Positions 36,792-45,631 of a stretch of DNA of 64,000 nucleotides are shown here, piece by piece. Numbering within the stretch: the stretch's first letter is position 1; every line of letters begins with the position of its first letter. The notes beneath the pieces were generated by a model. That model saw only the letters and a program-made list of their open reading frames with translations, did no database searches and was not told the origin of the DNA. The position numbers were made by a program, and so were the translations under genes. The stretch is from NCBI GenBank assembly GCA_964409505.1, contig CAYPDK010000009.1, positions 1 to 64,000 on the forward strand, read 5' to 3'. This DNA is from JADHZC01 sp964409505 (GTDB taxonomy: Bacteria; Pseudomonadota; Alphaproteobacteria; Rickettsiales; Rickettsiaceae).

Positions 36792-37703
36792 TTATATTTG
36801 TTCTCTAAATTTGACGATTTTTGTACTACATACTGGATCTTCGTGAATTATTATGTCTGCAGAAGGAAAAATCTTTTTAAGGTCCTTGGAAACGCTTGCG
36901 GCCACTTCATGTGCGTCTTGTAGAGACATTTTTCCATCCATTTCAATATGGAATTGAATAAAAGGTTTATTTCCTCCATATCGTGTTTTGAGCTCATGAA
37001 TTCCTTCTATTATAGGATATGTTGCTATAACTTTTAATATTTTTTGCTTTTCTTCTTTAGGAAACTCTTTATCAATAAGATTTGTAACTGAACTTATAAA
37101 AAGTTCATAAGTAAAATACATTATATAGCAGCTAACACAAATTGCAGCTACTGCATCCAAGAACCATATATATTGGCTTAAATATAGAGAAGCTATAATA
37201 AAAATATTTGTTAAAAGATCAGAAAGATAATGTATTTTATCTAAAGTAATTATTTTAGATTTTGTTTTATATATAACATATTGTTGGTATAGCACTAACA
37301 TAAAAGTTGCAAGAGTTGAGAGCAACATAACATCAACACCAACATCTACATTAGTTACTACCTCTCTAAAATAGAGACTTTTACATGCAGCAAAAATAGA
37401 AATAAAGCATGAAACAATAAATAAAATAGATTGAGAAAAAATTGCTAAATCTTGATATTTTTCTCGTCCAAATCTGTATTCATCATTAGGAGGTAAGAAA
37501 GATATGTTAATTGCAACCATATTTATAATAGAGGAGATCATATCAAACATAGAATCTATAAATGATGATAGTAATGACTGAGCATCACTCATAATCCATC
37601 CATATGTCTTCATACACAACATCAGAAAAGACACAAAAATAGATACATAAGAAGCGCTCTTAACAAGAAATTGCTCTGAAATGTTTAAAGATTTTAAAGA
37701 CAT
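36792..37703 (-). CDS. Cation diffusion facilitator (FieF/ZitB-like) metal exporter
   Basis: A 303-residue CDF antiporter. Six transmembrane helices are followed by a cytoplasmic metal-sensing domain (from about 215). The signature SDAQSLLSSFIDSMFDMISS in helix 2 and HYLSDLLTN (HxxxD) in helix 5 supply the transport-site Asp/His residues. The C-terminal domain has HIEMDGKMSLQDAHEVA and IIHEDP. Likely substrates are Zn2+ or Fe2+. It is divergent from znuC, giving an exporter-importer pair that share one promoter region. Confidence 0.9.
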   Translation of the reverse strand: MSLKSLNISEQFLVKSASYVSIFVSFLMLCMKTYGWIMSDAQSLLSSFIDSMFDMISSIINMVAINISFLPPNDEYRFGREKYQDLAIFSQSILFIVSCFISIFAACKSLYFREVVTNVDVGVDVMLLSTLATFMLVLYQQYVIYKTKSKIITLDKIHYLSDLLTNIFIIASLYLSQYIWFLDAVAAICVSCYIMYFTYELFISSVTNLIDKEFPKEEKQKILKVIATYPIIEGIHELKTRYGGNKPFIQFHIEMDGKMSLQDAHEVAASVSKDLKKIFPSADIIIHEDPVCSTKIVKFREQI

Positions 37704-37799
37704 TTATAACTTATAAAATACCTAAATTTAGAAATGGAAACTTAAATTTATAAAGGAAGTTTTGCATTATTTATTTTCAACAATTATTTGAATTGATTC

Positions 37800-37816
37800 A
37801 TATCAAAATTTGATAT
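37800..37816. promoter_or_regulatory. Perfect palindrome in the divergent CDF/znuC promoter
   Basis: ATATCAAA-A-TTTGATAT is a perfect 8-bp inverted repeat about a single central base. It lies 90 bp before znuC and 97 bp before the CDF gene. It is a candidate operator for a metal repressor (Zur or Fur family). AT-rich sequence yields chance palindromes, so this is tentative. Confidence 0.35.
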
Positions 37817-37905
37817 ATTTTTATCAGGCATTACTGTATAAAGTTTTTAGTAAAAAGAACATATATTAGCAATGTAGAACTTATTTATTAACATTTCAAG
37901 TAAAT

Positions 37906-38616
37906 ATGCAAAAATTTCCCTTACTAGAAGTTATTAAGGTTAATAAGTACTATAATGGTAAAACGATATTGGAGGATATTAATTTTAAACTTTTTCAAAG
38001 TCAAATAATTACATTAATTGGACAAAATGGTTCTGGAAAAACAAGTGTTGCTAGAATAATTGCAGGTCTTGACTCCAATTATAGTGGTAGAGTTATTAGT
38101 AAATTTAAGCTAAAAATAAATTATCTTCCTCAAAAAATCAATTTGAGATTTCATTTTCCTATGAAAGTTATAAAATTAATCAAACTTATCTCTCAAAATG
38201 AAAAAATAGATTTGAGTCAAATAGATTACTTAGAAGAATTTGTTGATTTTGATCAGTTACAAAATTTAGATATTTCTGAGCTATCAGGAGGAGAGTTACA
38301 AAAAATATTCCTTATCGCAACCCTACTAAGAGACGCAGATCTAATAGTGCTAGATGAACCTATACAGTATTTAGATTTAAAATCTCAACAACTACTTTAT
38401 AAAATTTTAAAAAATTATATCCTTAAAAATAAGAGTGCAATTTTTATGATTTCTCATGACTTATTTTCAGTGATGAAAAATTCTGACCAGGTAATATGTT
38501 TAAATCAACATATTTGCTGTAGCGGTAAACCTTCTGACCTCAATATTAGATCTGATTTTACGAATGCTGTATCTGAAATAGGTATATATATACATAATCA
38601 TGATCATACTCATTAA
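37906..38616 (+). CDS. znuC: Zinc ABC transporter ATP-binding protein ZnuC
   Basis: A 236-residue ABC ATPase. Walker A is GQNGSGKT (about 40-47), the signature ISELSGGELQKIF, Walker B ADLIVLDEP and the H-loop SHDLF. The C terminus ends in a short His-rich tail (HNHDHTH) typical of ZnuC. It powers zinc uptake with ZnuB (38649). The substrate-binding ZnuA is not in this window. Confidence 0.92.
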   Translation: MQKFPLLEVIKVNKYYNGKTILEDINFKLFQSQIITLIGQNGSGKTSVARIIAGLDSNYSGRVISKFKLKINYLPQKINLRFHFPMKVIKLIKLISQNEKIDLSQIDYLEEFVDFDQLQNLDISELSGGELQKIFLIATLLRDADLIVLDEPIQYLDLKSQQLLYKILKNYILKNKSAIFMISHDLFSVMKNSDQVICLNQHICCSGKPSDLNIRSDFTNAVSEIGIYIHNHDHTH

Positions 38617-38648
38617 AAAACATTACAATTATTTCTAATAATCATAAT

Positions 38649-39434
38649 ATGGACATAATATATTTAGTATCAATGCTAAGCGGCTTCATTTTAGCATTTC
38701 TTGGATGTTTTGTTTTATGGAGAAAATATATTTTTTTTACCGATAGCTTTGCTCATGCTAGTATATTAGTAGTTACCTTAGCTATGATAGAAAAAATGCC
38801 TATAATCTATAGTTGGATTTTTGTTATAGGGTTATTTTTATTCTTAACTTTTTTTGTACAAAATTACTCTGATAAAAACACTTCTTCTGCTTTAATTTCT
38901 AGTATCATGATATCCGTTGCTCTTATTTTATCTTATTATTTTAAAATAAAAGTCACATTAACAAATATTATATTTGGTAATATTTCTTCTTCTACACAAG
39001 AGGATTTAATTAGGTTAGGAATTATTTTTATTATTAATTGTATTTTTTTTATTTTTGCATATAACAAATTGCTTGCTTTGTCTTTAAATGAGGATATAGC
39101 AAAATCTTTAGGTATTAAATCTGTTATATGGGATGGATCCCTCTTACTTATTTTATCTCTTTCTATAGTAATTTTGGCAAAAATTGTAGGATCATTTTTT
39201 ATTACAAGTTTAGTTTTAATACCTTCCATGTCTTCAAGACTAATCTCTCACTCGCCTATTCAGATGTTATTTGGATCCTTACTTATAGTCTTAGTGTCTA
39301 ATATTATCACAATTCTTACTACAAAATTTGTACTTGAGGAGCCTTATATAGCAATATTAGTATTAGTTAATGCTATGATTTACTTATTAATTTCTGGGAG
39401 TAAATTTTTGTATACAAAGACTAAAAAGGGTTAA
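38649..39434 (+). CDS. znuB: Zinc ABC transporter permease ZnuB
   Basis: A 261-residue ABC-3 family permease with about eight transmembrane segments. The early GCFVLWRKYIFFTDSFAHAS and late KIVGSFFITSLVLIPSMSSR segments are the family signatures. It starts 32 bases after znuC. hemB follows 3 bases later, and the ALAD enzyme in many other bacteria is zinc-dependent, although this one looks Mg-type. Confidence 0.92.
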   Translation: MDIIYLVSMLSGFILAFLGCFVLWRKYIFFTDSFAHASILVVTLAMIEKMPIIYSWIFVIGLFLFLTFFVQNYSDKNTSSALISSIMISVALILSYYFKIKVTLTNIIFGNISSSTQEDLIRLGIIFIINCIFFIFAYNKLLALSLNEDIAKSLGIKSVIWDGSLLLILSLSIVILAKIVGSFFITSLVLIPSMSSRLISHSPIQMLFGSLLIVLVSNIITILTTKFVLEEPYIAILVLVNAMIYLLISGSKFLYTKTKKG

Positions 39435-39437
39435 AAT

Positions 39438-40421
39438 ATGAAATTTAAAAGATTAAGACATAATAAACATGCTCCTTGGATAAGGTCTTTAAATGCAGAA
39501 ACCTCCCTTCAAGTACAGAATCTAATTCTACCAGTATTTTTGATTGAGGGACGTAAAATGAAAGAAGAGATAAGAACTCTTCCTGGAGTCTACAGGGTGT
39601 CTATTGACTATTTAGTAAAAATAGTAGAAGAAGCTATATCTTTAGACATAAATGCTATTATGATTTTTCCTAGCATAGAACAAAATTTAAAGGATAATTT
39701 TGCAAAAGAATCCTGCAATGAAAATAATCTTATTTGCAGAGCAGTAAAGCAGATAAAGAAATTATTCGGTTCTTCTATTGGTATTATCTGTGATGTAGCT
39801 CTTGATCCTTATACATTGAGTGGTCATGATGGTATTTTGGTAGATAATGTTGTTGATAATGATTTAACAATCAGTATTTTAGCTAATCAGGCATTAAGCC
39901 TTGTTAACTCGGGAGCAGATGTAGTGGCTCCATCAGATATGATGGACGGAAGGGTAAGGATTATACGGGAACTTCTGGAGAAAGAAAAATTTTTAAACGC
40001 AAATATATTTTCTTATGCGGTCAAATATGCTTCAAATTACTATGCTCCTTTCAGGGAGGCAATAAAATCTAATAGGTCTCAATATTTATCTAAAAGTACA
40101 TATCAATTAGATACAAGAAATACACAAGATGCTTTAAAAAAAGTAGAATATGACCTCAATGAAGGAGCAGATGCTATAATAGTAAAGCCCGCAATGTCTT
40201 ATCTAGACATGGTATATAAGGTAAAGAGTAAATTTAATGTACATACTATTGCCTATCAAGTGAGTGGAGAATATGCTATGATTAAGTTCGCTTCTCTTGC
40301 AAACTCTATAGACTGGAGTACATCAATATTGGAATCATTAACCTGTATGAAAAGAGCAGGAGCTAATTCTATTATTAGTTATGCTGCTCTTGAAGTTGCT
40401 AGATATCTAAAAAGTAAATAA
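39438..40421 (+). CDS. hemB: 5-aminolevulinate dehydratase (porphobilinogen synthase), Mg type
   Basis: A 327-residue enzyme that condenses two ALA molecules in heme synthesis. Schiff-base lysines sit in SYAVKYASNYYAPFREA and in AIIVKPAMSYLD. The metal loop reads CDVALDPYTLSGHDGI: the zinc cysteines are replaced by Ala/Asp as in Mg-dependent alphaproteobacterial enzymes. Arg segments RGS/PFREA are intact. Heme made here would feed CtaA. Confidence 0.97.
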   Translation: MKFKRLRHNKHAPWIRSLNAETSLQVQNLILPVFLIEGRKMKEEIRTLPGVYRVSIDYLVKIVEEAISLDINAIMIFPSIEQNLKDNFAKESCNENNLICRAVKQIKKLFGSSIGIICDVALDPYTLSGHDGILVDNVVDNDLTISILANQALSLVNSGADVVAPSDMMDGRVRIIRELLEKEKFLNANIFSYAVKYASNYYAPFREAIKSNRSQYLSKSTYQLDTRNTQDALKKVEYDLNEGADAIIVKPAMSYLDMVYKVKSKFNVHTIAYQVSGEYAMIKFASLANSIDWSTSILESLTCMKRAGANSIISYAALEVARYLKSK

Positions 40422-40655
40422 ATGGATTTAGTACCTACAGCAAAATATCATTACTCTTGACTTATTAGGATATATTCTTTATATTTTGTGTGTGTTTGTG
40501 TAAAGAAATATTCCAGAAAATAGTATTAGATATAAAAATATAGAAGAAGATATAAGGAGGAGATATACGATATGTGTTCTTATATGATTTTCTCAGATTT
40601 TTGCACGTATTCACTTTTCTAAAAATATTACGGAATTAAATATATATTGGTTTGT

Positions 40656-40976
40656 ATGTTTGCAGTTTTTCAATGCGGGGGAAAGCAATATAATGTTTCT
40701 GAAGGAAGCATTATTAATGTAGAGAAAATTAGTAACCTCTCTGAGGGTGAGATAGTAGATCTTGGGAAGGTATTATTTTTTTCTGGAGAAGATAAGAAGG
40801 TGATTATTGATCAAAAAATTCTTGATAAAACTCTTGTGTCTTGCAAGGTTGTAAAGCATTTCAAAGATGATAAAATTATTGTTTTTAAGAAAAAAAGACG
40901 TAAAAATTATAGACGTAAATATGGGCATAGACAATTGTTAACGCAGCTCCAGGTGTTAGGCTGTAAAGTAATATAA
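40656..40976 (+). CDS. rplU: 50S ribosomal protein L21
   Basis: A 106-residue L21 starting at ATG 40656 (MFAVFQCGGKQYNV). A TTG at 40647 adds only three residues and is less likely. KKRRKNYRRKYGHRQ is the rRNA-binding basic loop. It is followed 17 bases later by rpmA, the invariant rplU-rpmA order. Confidence 0.97.
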   Translation: MFAVFQCGGKQYNVSEGSIINVEKISNLSEGEIVDLGKVLFFSGEDKKVIIDQKILDKTLVSCKVVKHFKDDKIIVFKKKRRKNYRRKYGHRQLLTQLQVLGCKVI

Positions 40977-40993
40977 TATTTAGGTAAAAGGGA

Positions 40994-41239
40994 ATGGCAA
41001 CTAAGAAAGCAGGTGGTAGTTCTAGGAATGGTCGAGATTCCGCAGGTCGGAGGCTTGGACTTAAAAAATATGATGGGCAAGTGGTCCTGGGAGGGAACAT
41101 ATTAATAAGGCAGAGGGGTACAAAATTTTTCCCAGGTAAAAATGTTGGCATGGGGAAGGATCATACTCTGTTTTCTTTAATTGCTGGAAAAGTTTCTTTC
41201 TCTAAAACCAGATCCCGTAGAATAGTACACGTACTTTGA
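40994..41239 (+). CDS. rpmA: 50S ribosomal protein L27
   Basis: An 81-residue L27 with the N-terminal MATKKAGGSSRNGRDSAGRR that reaches the peptidyl-transferase centre. RLGLKKYDGQ and ILIRQRGTKFFPG follow. Full length. obgE, often next, is absent; a 600-base gap follows. Confidence 0.98.
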   Translation: MATKKAGGSSRNGRDSAGRRLGLKKYDGQVVLGGNILIRQRGTKFFPGKNVGMGKDHTLFSLIAGKVSFSKTRSRRIVHVL

Positions 41240-41853
41240 TTAGATGAGTTTCTAATATCATAAAATAACTAGGACTCAGTAAGACGTTTTTATCTCACTG
41301 GGATGTGTTGCATAAGAGCAGTGGTTACTTTCTACCCTAAATTGTACCCATAAAGTGAGTAGCTTCTAATATCCTGATCAAAGGATCTCTTTTGAGAGTC
41401 AGGCTTCAATTAGCAAAGTACTACGCATACTTGTGATTTATTATTATTACTCTTGCTGCTGCATTGATTCTGCGTATATACACTTCTTACGTGTCTATTT
41501 TTTAAACCTAGTTTTTCGTTCCTAGTATGGTCATAGGCCTTGGAACATGCAAAAAATTTATTTATTTTCAATATTTTCTTTCCTGTGTCTCTTGTTTTTT
41601 AGCTTATCTACAAAACTAGACGCTATATCCTTTATTTTGTTTTGGATAGCTCTTTGCTTTTCATCATATTTTGATTTTAGTATCTCTATTACTTATAGCT
41701 ATAGTTTGGGTTTTCGTATTATTTTTTTAGATAATTGTATAACTCTAAACCTTATATATCAGGGACTAAAGGGCAGGGACTAAAGGGCAGGGACTGAAGG
41801 GTAGGAGGGGTGCGCAGCGCTTTCTTGCTAAAGCTAGCTCAGTTATAAGAGAG
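41240..41853. other. Gene-poor gap between rpmA and phaB
   Basis: A 614-base region with no convincing gene. A 78-codon frame (41547-41783) is hydrophobic but runs through the tandem repeat and has no known motif. The gap carries the G-rich 14-bp tandem repeat, a short block resembling 11547-11561, and a hairpin at the phaB 3' end. Confidence 0.45.
41762..41803 (+). repeat. G-rich 14-bp tandem repeat, 3 copies
   Basis: GGGACTAAAGGGCA occurs at 41762-41775 and 41776-41789, with a third variant copy (GGGACTGAAGGGTA) at 41790-41803. GGAGGGG follows. The plus strand carries seven G-runs of three or more between 41762 and 41810, spaced 2-6 bases. This could form G-quadruplexes, which is striking in such AT-rich DNA. 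Confidence 0.9.
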
Positions 41854-41857
41854 CTAG
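41834..41857 (-). terminator. Hairpin overlapping the phaB stop
   Basis: A perfect 7-bp stem, CTAGCTC/GAGCTAG, with a 10-nt loop overlaps the phaB stop codon. On the minus strand it is followed by CTTT, a poor U-tract. It may terminate phaB transcription or protect its mRNA end. Confidence 0.4.
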
Positions 41858-42582
41858 TTAAAATATTGTCCTCCATTAACAGACAGAGTATGACCTGTAA
41901 TAAAATTAGATCCTTCAGATACTAGGAATAAAACTGCGTTAGCTATTTCCTCTACCTTTCCTAATCTACGCATAGGAATATTTTGGATAATTTTTTCTAG
42001 TACGTCTTGATTCATAGTACTTGTCATTTCTGTGTCTATGTATCCTGGAGCCACTGCATTAACAGTAATATTTTTAGAAGCTGATTCTAAAGCAAGAGCC
42101 CTTGTAAAACCTATAATAGCAGCCTTTGACGCAGAATAATTAGTCTGTCCTAATTGTCCTGACAAAGCGTTAACTGATGCAATATTTACAATACGACCAT
42201 ATTGAAATTTTCTCATGTTACTAACTACAAGACTCGAGATATTAAAGCAAGAATTTAAATTTACATCTATGACTTTTTTCCACTGATCAGCACTCATCTT
42301 ATGCATCATAGAATCCATAACAATACCTGCATTATTAACCAAGACAGATATATGATTATTATATTTTTGCTCTATGGATAATACATGCTCCCTACATGCC
42401 TGATAATCCGAAACATCAAATTTAACAACTCCAATATTATATTTTTCAGACATTTGACTTGCAATTTTATCACTATTAAAATAAGATGCAACAACGTCAT
42501 ATCCTGCCTTCTGCAGGGCTAGAGAAACTCCAAATCCTATACCTCTAACCCCTCCAGTCACTAGAGCCAATTTTTTTTGCAT
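41854..42582 (-). CDS. phaB: Acetoacetyl-CoA reductase PhaB
   Basis: A 242-residue SDR enzyme from ATG 42582 (MQKKLALVTGG); a frame extends to ATG 42597. It makes (R)-3-hydroxybutyryl-CoA for PHB. It carries GGVRGIGFG, NNAGIV, catalytic Ser/Tyr/Lys, and the PhaB-specific stretch ASVNALSGQLGQTNYSASKA, plus the ending LSVNGGQYF. This separates it from FabG at 24.2 kb, and the phasin gene supports it. phaA and phaC are not in the window. Confidence 0.88.
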   Translation of the reverse strand: MQKKLALVTGGVRGIGFGVSLALQKAGYDVVASYFNSDKIASQMSEKYNIGVVKFDVSDYQACREHVLSIEQKYNNHISVLVNNAGIVMDSMMHKMSADQWKKVIDVNLNSCFNISSLVVSNMRKFQYGRIVNIASVNALSGQLGQTNYSASKAAIIGFTRALALESASKNITVNAVAPGYIDTEMTSTMNQDVLEKIIQNIPMRRLGKVEEIANAVLFLVSEGSNFITGHTLSVNGGQYFN

Positions 42583-42740
42583 AACTAAACTTACCAAAAT
42601 ATATTATATTATATCTGCCATCAAACGACACTAAAACATTATTGCAAACCCTAAAGCTAATAAGAAATTTTCTTCCTAAGTAAAAAACAATAAATTTCAA
42701 GATGTCATCATTTTACAATGAATTAAGAATATCTTAAGGT

Positions 42741-44135
42741 TTAGTAATTTATAGATAATTTTTCTACATCAAGGGCTGCCTCCTTTATTGCTTCATTTAG
42801 GCTTGGATGAGCATGAATTGTGCGTGCAATATCCTCAGAAGAGCCGCCAAATTGCATATAGGCAGCAATTTCTGCTATTAAAGTGCCAGCTTCAAGTCCT
42901 ATTATTTGAGCTCCTAATATTCTATCATTTTCTGCATGAGCCAAAATTTTGACAAATCCTTCTTTACTAAGAGCACTGTGAGCCTTACTATTTGCTATGA
43001 AAGGAAATTTGCCTATCTTATATTTTATTCCTTCTGAAAGTAATTGAGACTCATTGCGTCCTATAGATGCAACTTCTGGATGAGTATATATAACACTTGG
43101 AATTAAATTATAATCTATATGAGCATATTTTTTATTCATAAAATCCACTGCGTATATAGCCTCTTCTTCGGCTTTGTGAGCTAGCATAGGACCTTTTATA
43201 GCATCTCCTACGGCATATATATTCGAGTAATTTGTTTGATAATTTTGATTAACTTTAATAGATCCAAAATTATCTAGTTCTATATTTAAACTGCTTTTTT
43301 TTAGAAATTCTGTATTGCTCTTTCTTCCGACTGAAATTAGAACTTTATTTGACTTCAACTGGATTTGTTTATTTGTAGCATTTTCTATCAAATGTGAATA
43401 TGCTAAATTATTTTCTATTTTTATGTTCTTTAATGCTGTATCTAATAAAAATACAATACCTTGACTTTGCAAATTTTTTACTAATACTGTTCTTACATCC
43501 TTATCTAAGGATGGCAGAAGCTGTTTTTCATATTCTACAATTGTAATTTTAGATCCTAACCAGTTAAAAACAGAACCTAATTCAAGACCAATATACCCCC
43601 CACCTATTATGACTAATTCTTTTGGCACTGAATTAAGAGATAATAACTCAGTTGAAGACAAGATAAAATCTTTATCATAGTCAATATCTTGTATTTTTCT
43701 TACTTTTGAACCAGTTGCTATTAAAATATTTTTAGTTGTTATTTTTTCATTTACTTTTTCTCCTTCTAGCTCTATGGTGTTTTGATCTAATATTTGAGCC
43801 TTTGCTGTGAAGTGATGAACCTTATTTTTACGAAAAAGAGAGGAGATTCCTTTGGATAGATCTGAAATAATTTTATCTTTTGCAGAAAACATCTTCTCTG
43901 CGTTAAGTGTATTATTTCCTTCAATACCTATATTAGATAAATTTTTTGTCTCGTAGTATTTGTGAGAAAAATTTAATAGAGTTTTAGAAGGAATGCATCC
44001 TACATTTAAACAAGTACCTCCAAGTGCGGGGTAGTGATCTGCAGAGCCTACATTCATACCTAATTGAGCAGCTCTTATAGCAGCACTATAACCCGCAGGA
44101 CCAGAACCTATTACAAATAAATCAAAATGTCTCAT
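42741..44135 (-). CDS. lpdA: Dihydrolipoamide dehydrogenase
   Basis: A 464-residue FAD/NAD flavoprotein (E3) of 2-oxoacid dehydrogenase complexes. The FAD motif GSGPAG is at 10-15, the redox-active disulfide in GGTCLNVGCIPSK, the NAD motif GGGYIGLELGS, and the dimer-interface catalytic His-Glu in HAHPSLNEA. The E1 and E2 genes are elsewhere. The paralogue used by pyruvate versus 2-oxoglutarate complexes cannot be told apart here. Confidence 0.96.
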   Translation of the reverse strand: MRHFDLFVIGSGPAGYSAAIRAAQLGMNVGSADHYPALGGTCLNVGCIPSKTLLNFSHKYYETKNLSNIGIEGNNTLNAEKMFSAKDKIISDLSKGISSLFRKNKVHHFTAKAQILDQNTIELEGEKVNEKITTKNILIATGSKVRKIQDIDYDKDFILSSTELLSLNSVPKELVIIGGGYIGLELGSVFNWLGSKITIVEYEKQLLPSLDKDVRTVLVKNLQSQGIVFLLDTALKNIKIENNLAYSHLIENATNKQIQLKSNKVLISVGRKSNTEFLKKSSLNIELDNFGSIKVNQNYQTNYSNIYAVGDAIKGPMLAHKAEEEAIYAVDFMNKKYAHIDYNLIPSVIYTHPEVASIGRNESQLLSEGIKYKIGKFPFIANSKAHSALSKEGFVKILAHAENDRILGAQIIGLEAGTLIAEIAAYMQFGGSSEDIARTIHAHPSLNEAIKEAALDVEKLSINY

Positions 44136-44199
44136 ATTAATATCAGCCTATATAAATCTTTATAATAACAATTTATTATTGCTAAGTTATTTCTTATAA

Positions 44200-45342
44200 T
44201 CAATTTTTTTTGGTTAAAACTTGATATTTATTATTGTGTTTTTGTATAATATCAAAATTTCTTACCAAGGTGTTATCTTTAAACATAATGGGCCCTATAA
44301 GGCCTTGAAATTCTTCGTTATTAATATTTAAAGATTTAGATTTCTCAATATAGGACATTATGTTTTCAATTTGTAACCCTATTACGAGTCCCAAATCATA
44401 AAAAAGTGCATCTTTATAATTTAATGACTCAATTTTAAGATCTGAGAATTGTTCTAAAATGCTTCTATTATAGAGTTCTTTAAATCCTGAAAAACTGTAG
44501 GAAATATTTTTAGGATACTCAATATCTGAGGTATATATACTAGAGATAGTAGCTTTTTTGTCAAGACCGAACATGAGAGCTGTATCAAAGATTTTCATGA
44601 ATTCTGAGTAATCTGCTAAGATAAATAAGATAGGTTTTGTGAGGTTAGAATCTACTTCATTGATCTCGTCTACTTTAAGGGAAATGGATCTTATAGCTTT
44701 ATTTATATTTTCCATAGTATAATATACTACCTTGTTAAGGGCGAGATCATTATTTTTAAGTTCTGACTTTAGTTTTTGAGATAATTCTAAGGAGCTTTGT
44801 GTATTAGGAAGTAAGAATAAGTAATTATCAAAATTATTAGAGATATAATATTCTAAAATTGCTTCTGCAGACTTAAATTCATTTACTCCAAATACGTAGC
44901 ATCTATTTGATGCAAAATCTTGATTACTAGATACGGTAAATACTAATATTTGAGAATTTTTAGTGAGTTGTAGAATTTTTTTGTTGTATTCAATATCTTC
45001 TAAACCAATTATAATTAAATCTAAACCTAAAATCGATAAATTTTCAATTGCTTCATCTAATTCCTCTATATTGTAATCATATGAGACCAAATCTACAACT
45101 CCATAACTATTTTTTTTTGAAATACCTGTAACCAATAATTTATAATATTTTTCTACAGTTTCTTTTGAAGCGTAATTTGTATCAAAAAATACTGCTACTT
45201 TTAAGGATTTATCTTTTTTTGTATCAATTTTTTCTATATCGATTTTTTTTGTATTACTTAAATTTGTACAGCTCGAAATAACAACGAAAATTATGCTTAA
45301 TAAGATTTTATTCACGTTTTGAAATATAGTTTTTATTATCAT
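44200..45342 (-). CDS. LppC/LpoA-like lipoprotein (penicillin-binding protein activator family)
   Basis: A 380-residue lipoprotein with lipobox VISSC (about residue 25). It has a type I periplasmic-binding-protein fold: alternating Rossmann halves with segments LGLDLIIIGLEDIE, ILVFTVSSNQDFASNRCYVFGV and YLFLLPNTQSS. Alphaproteobacterial members of this family resemble the LpoA activator of PBP1a. The role in peptidoglycan synthesis is inferred from the family. It lies 64 bases upstream of lpdA on the same strand. Confidence 0.75.
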   Translation of the reverse strand: MIIKTIFQNVNKILLSIIFVVISSCTNLSNTKKIDIEKIDTKKDKSLKVAVFFDTNYASKETVEKYYKLLVTGISKKNSYGVVDLVSYDYNIEELDEAIENLSILGLDLIIIGLEDIEYNKKILQLTKNSQILVFTVSSNQDFASNRCYVFGVNEFKSAEAILEYYISNNFDNYLFLLPNTQSSLELSQKLKSELKNNDLALNKVVYYTMENINKAIRSISLKVDEINEVDSNLTKPILFILADYSEFMKIFDTALMFGLDKKATISSIYTSDIEYPKNISYSFSGFKELYNRSILEQFSDLKIESLNYKDALFYDLGLVIGLQIENIMSYIEKSKSLNINNEEFQGLIGPIMFKDNTLVRNFDIIQKHNNKYQVLTKKN

Positions 45343-45631
45343 TTCTCAAAATTGCTCAATTTCTATATGTTATTCTTTAAACTTTAGGACTATAGTTATA
45401 TAACTTTGTATCATTTTAATCAAATATTAATTAGAATTAAGTTTAAGTTAAATGTTTATATGAGATCAACAGGGTCAAAATACTTTTTGATAAAAGTAAT
45501 TTACTCTGCAGTGTAGAAATTATTTATTAAATGAAAATTTAAGTTCTTGAGTTAATTCTTAAAGCCTAATATTATACGAAATACAACTTGATTATATAAT
45601 TAAGGATATAAATCTACAAGTGAGGAATGAA
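45343..45631. other. Divergent gap between the LppC-like gene and folD
   Basis: A 289-base AT-rich divergent intergenic region. No operator or RNA gene was recognised; it presumably carries both promoters. Confidence 0.35.

Noticed and set aside
41547..41783. A 78-codon open frame with hydrophobic N terminus
   Set aside because: It ends inside the G-rich tandem repeat, has no ribosome-binding site or recognisable motif, and low-complexity AT-rich sequence readily gives such hydrophobic frames.
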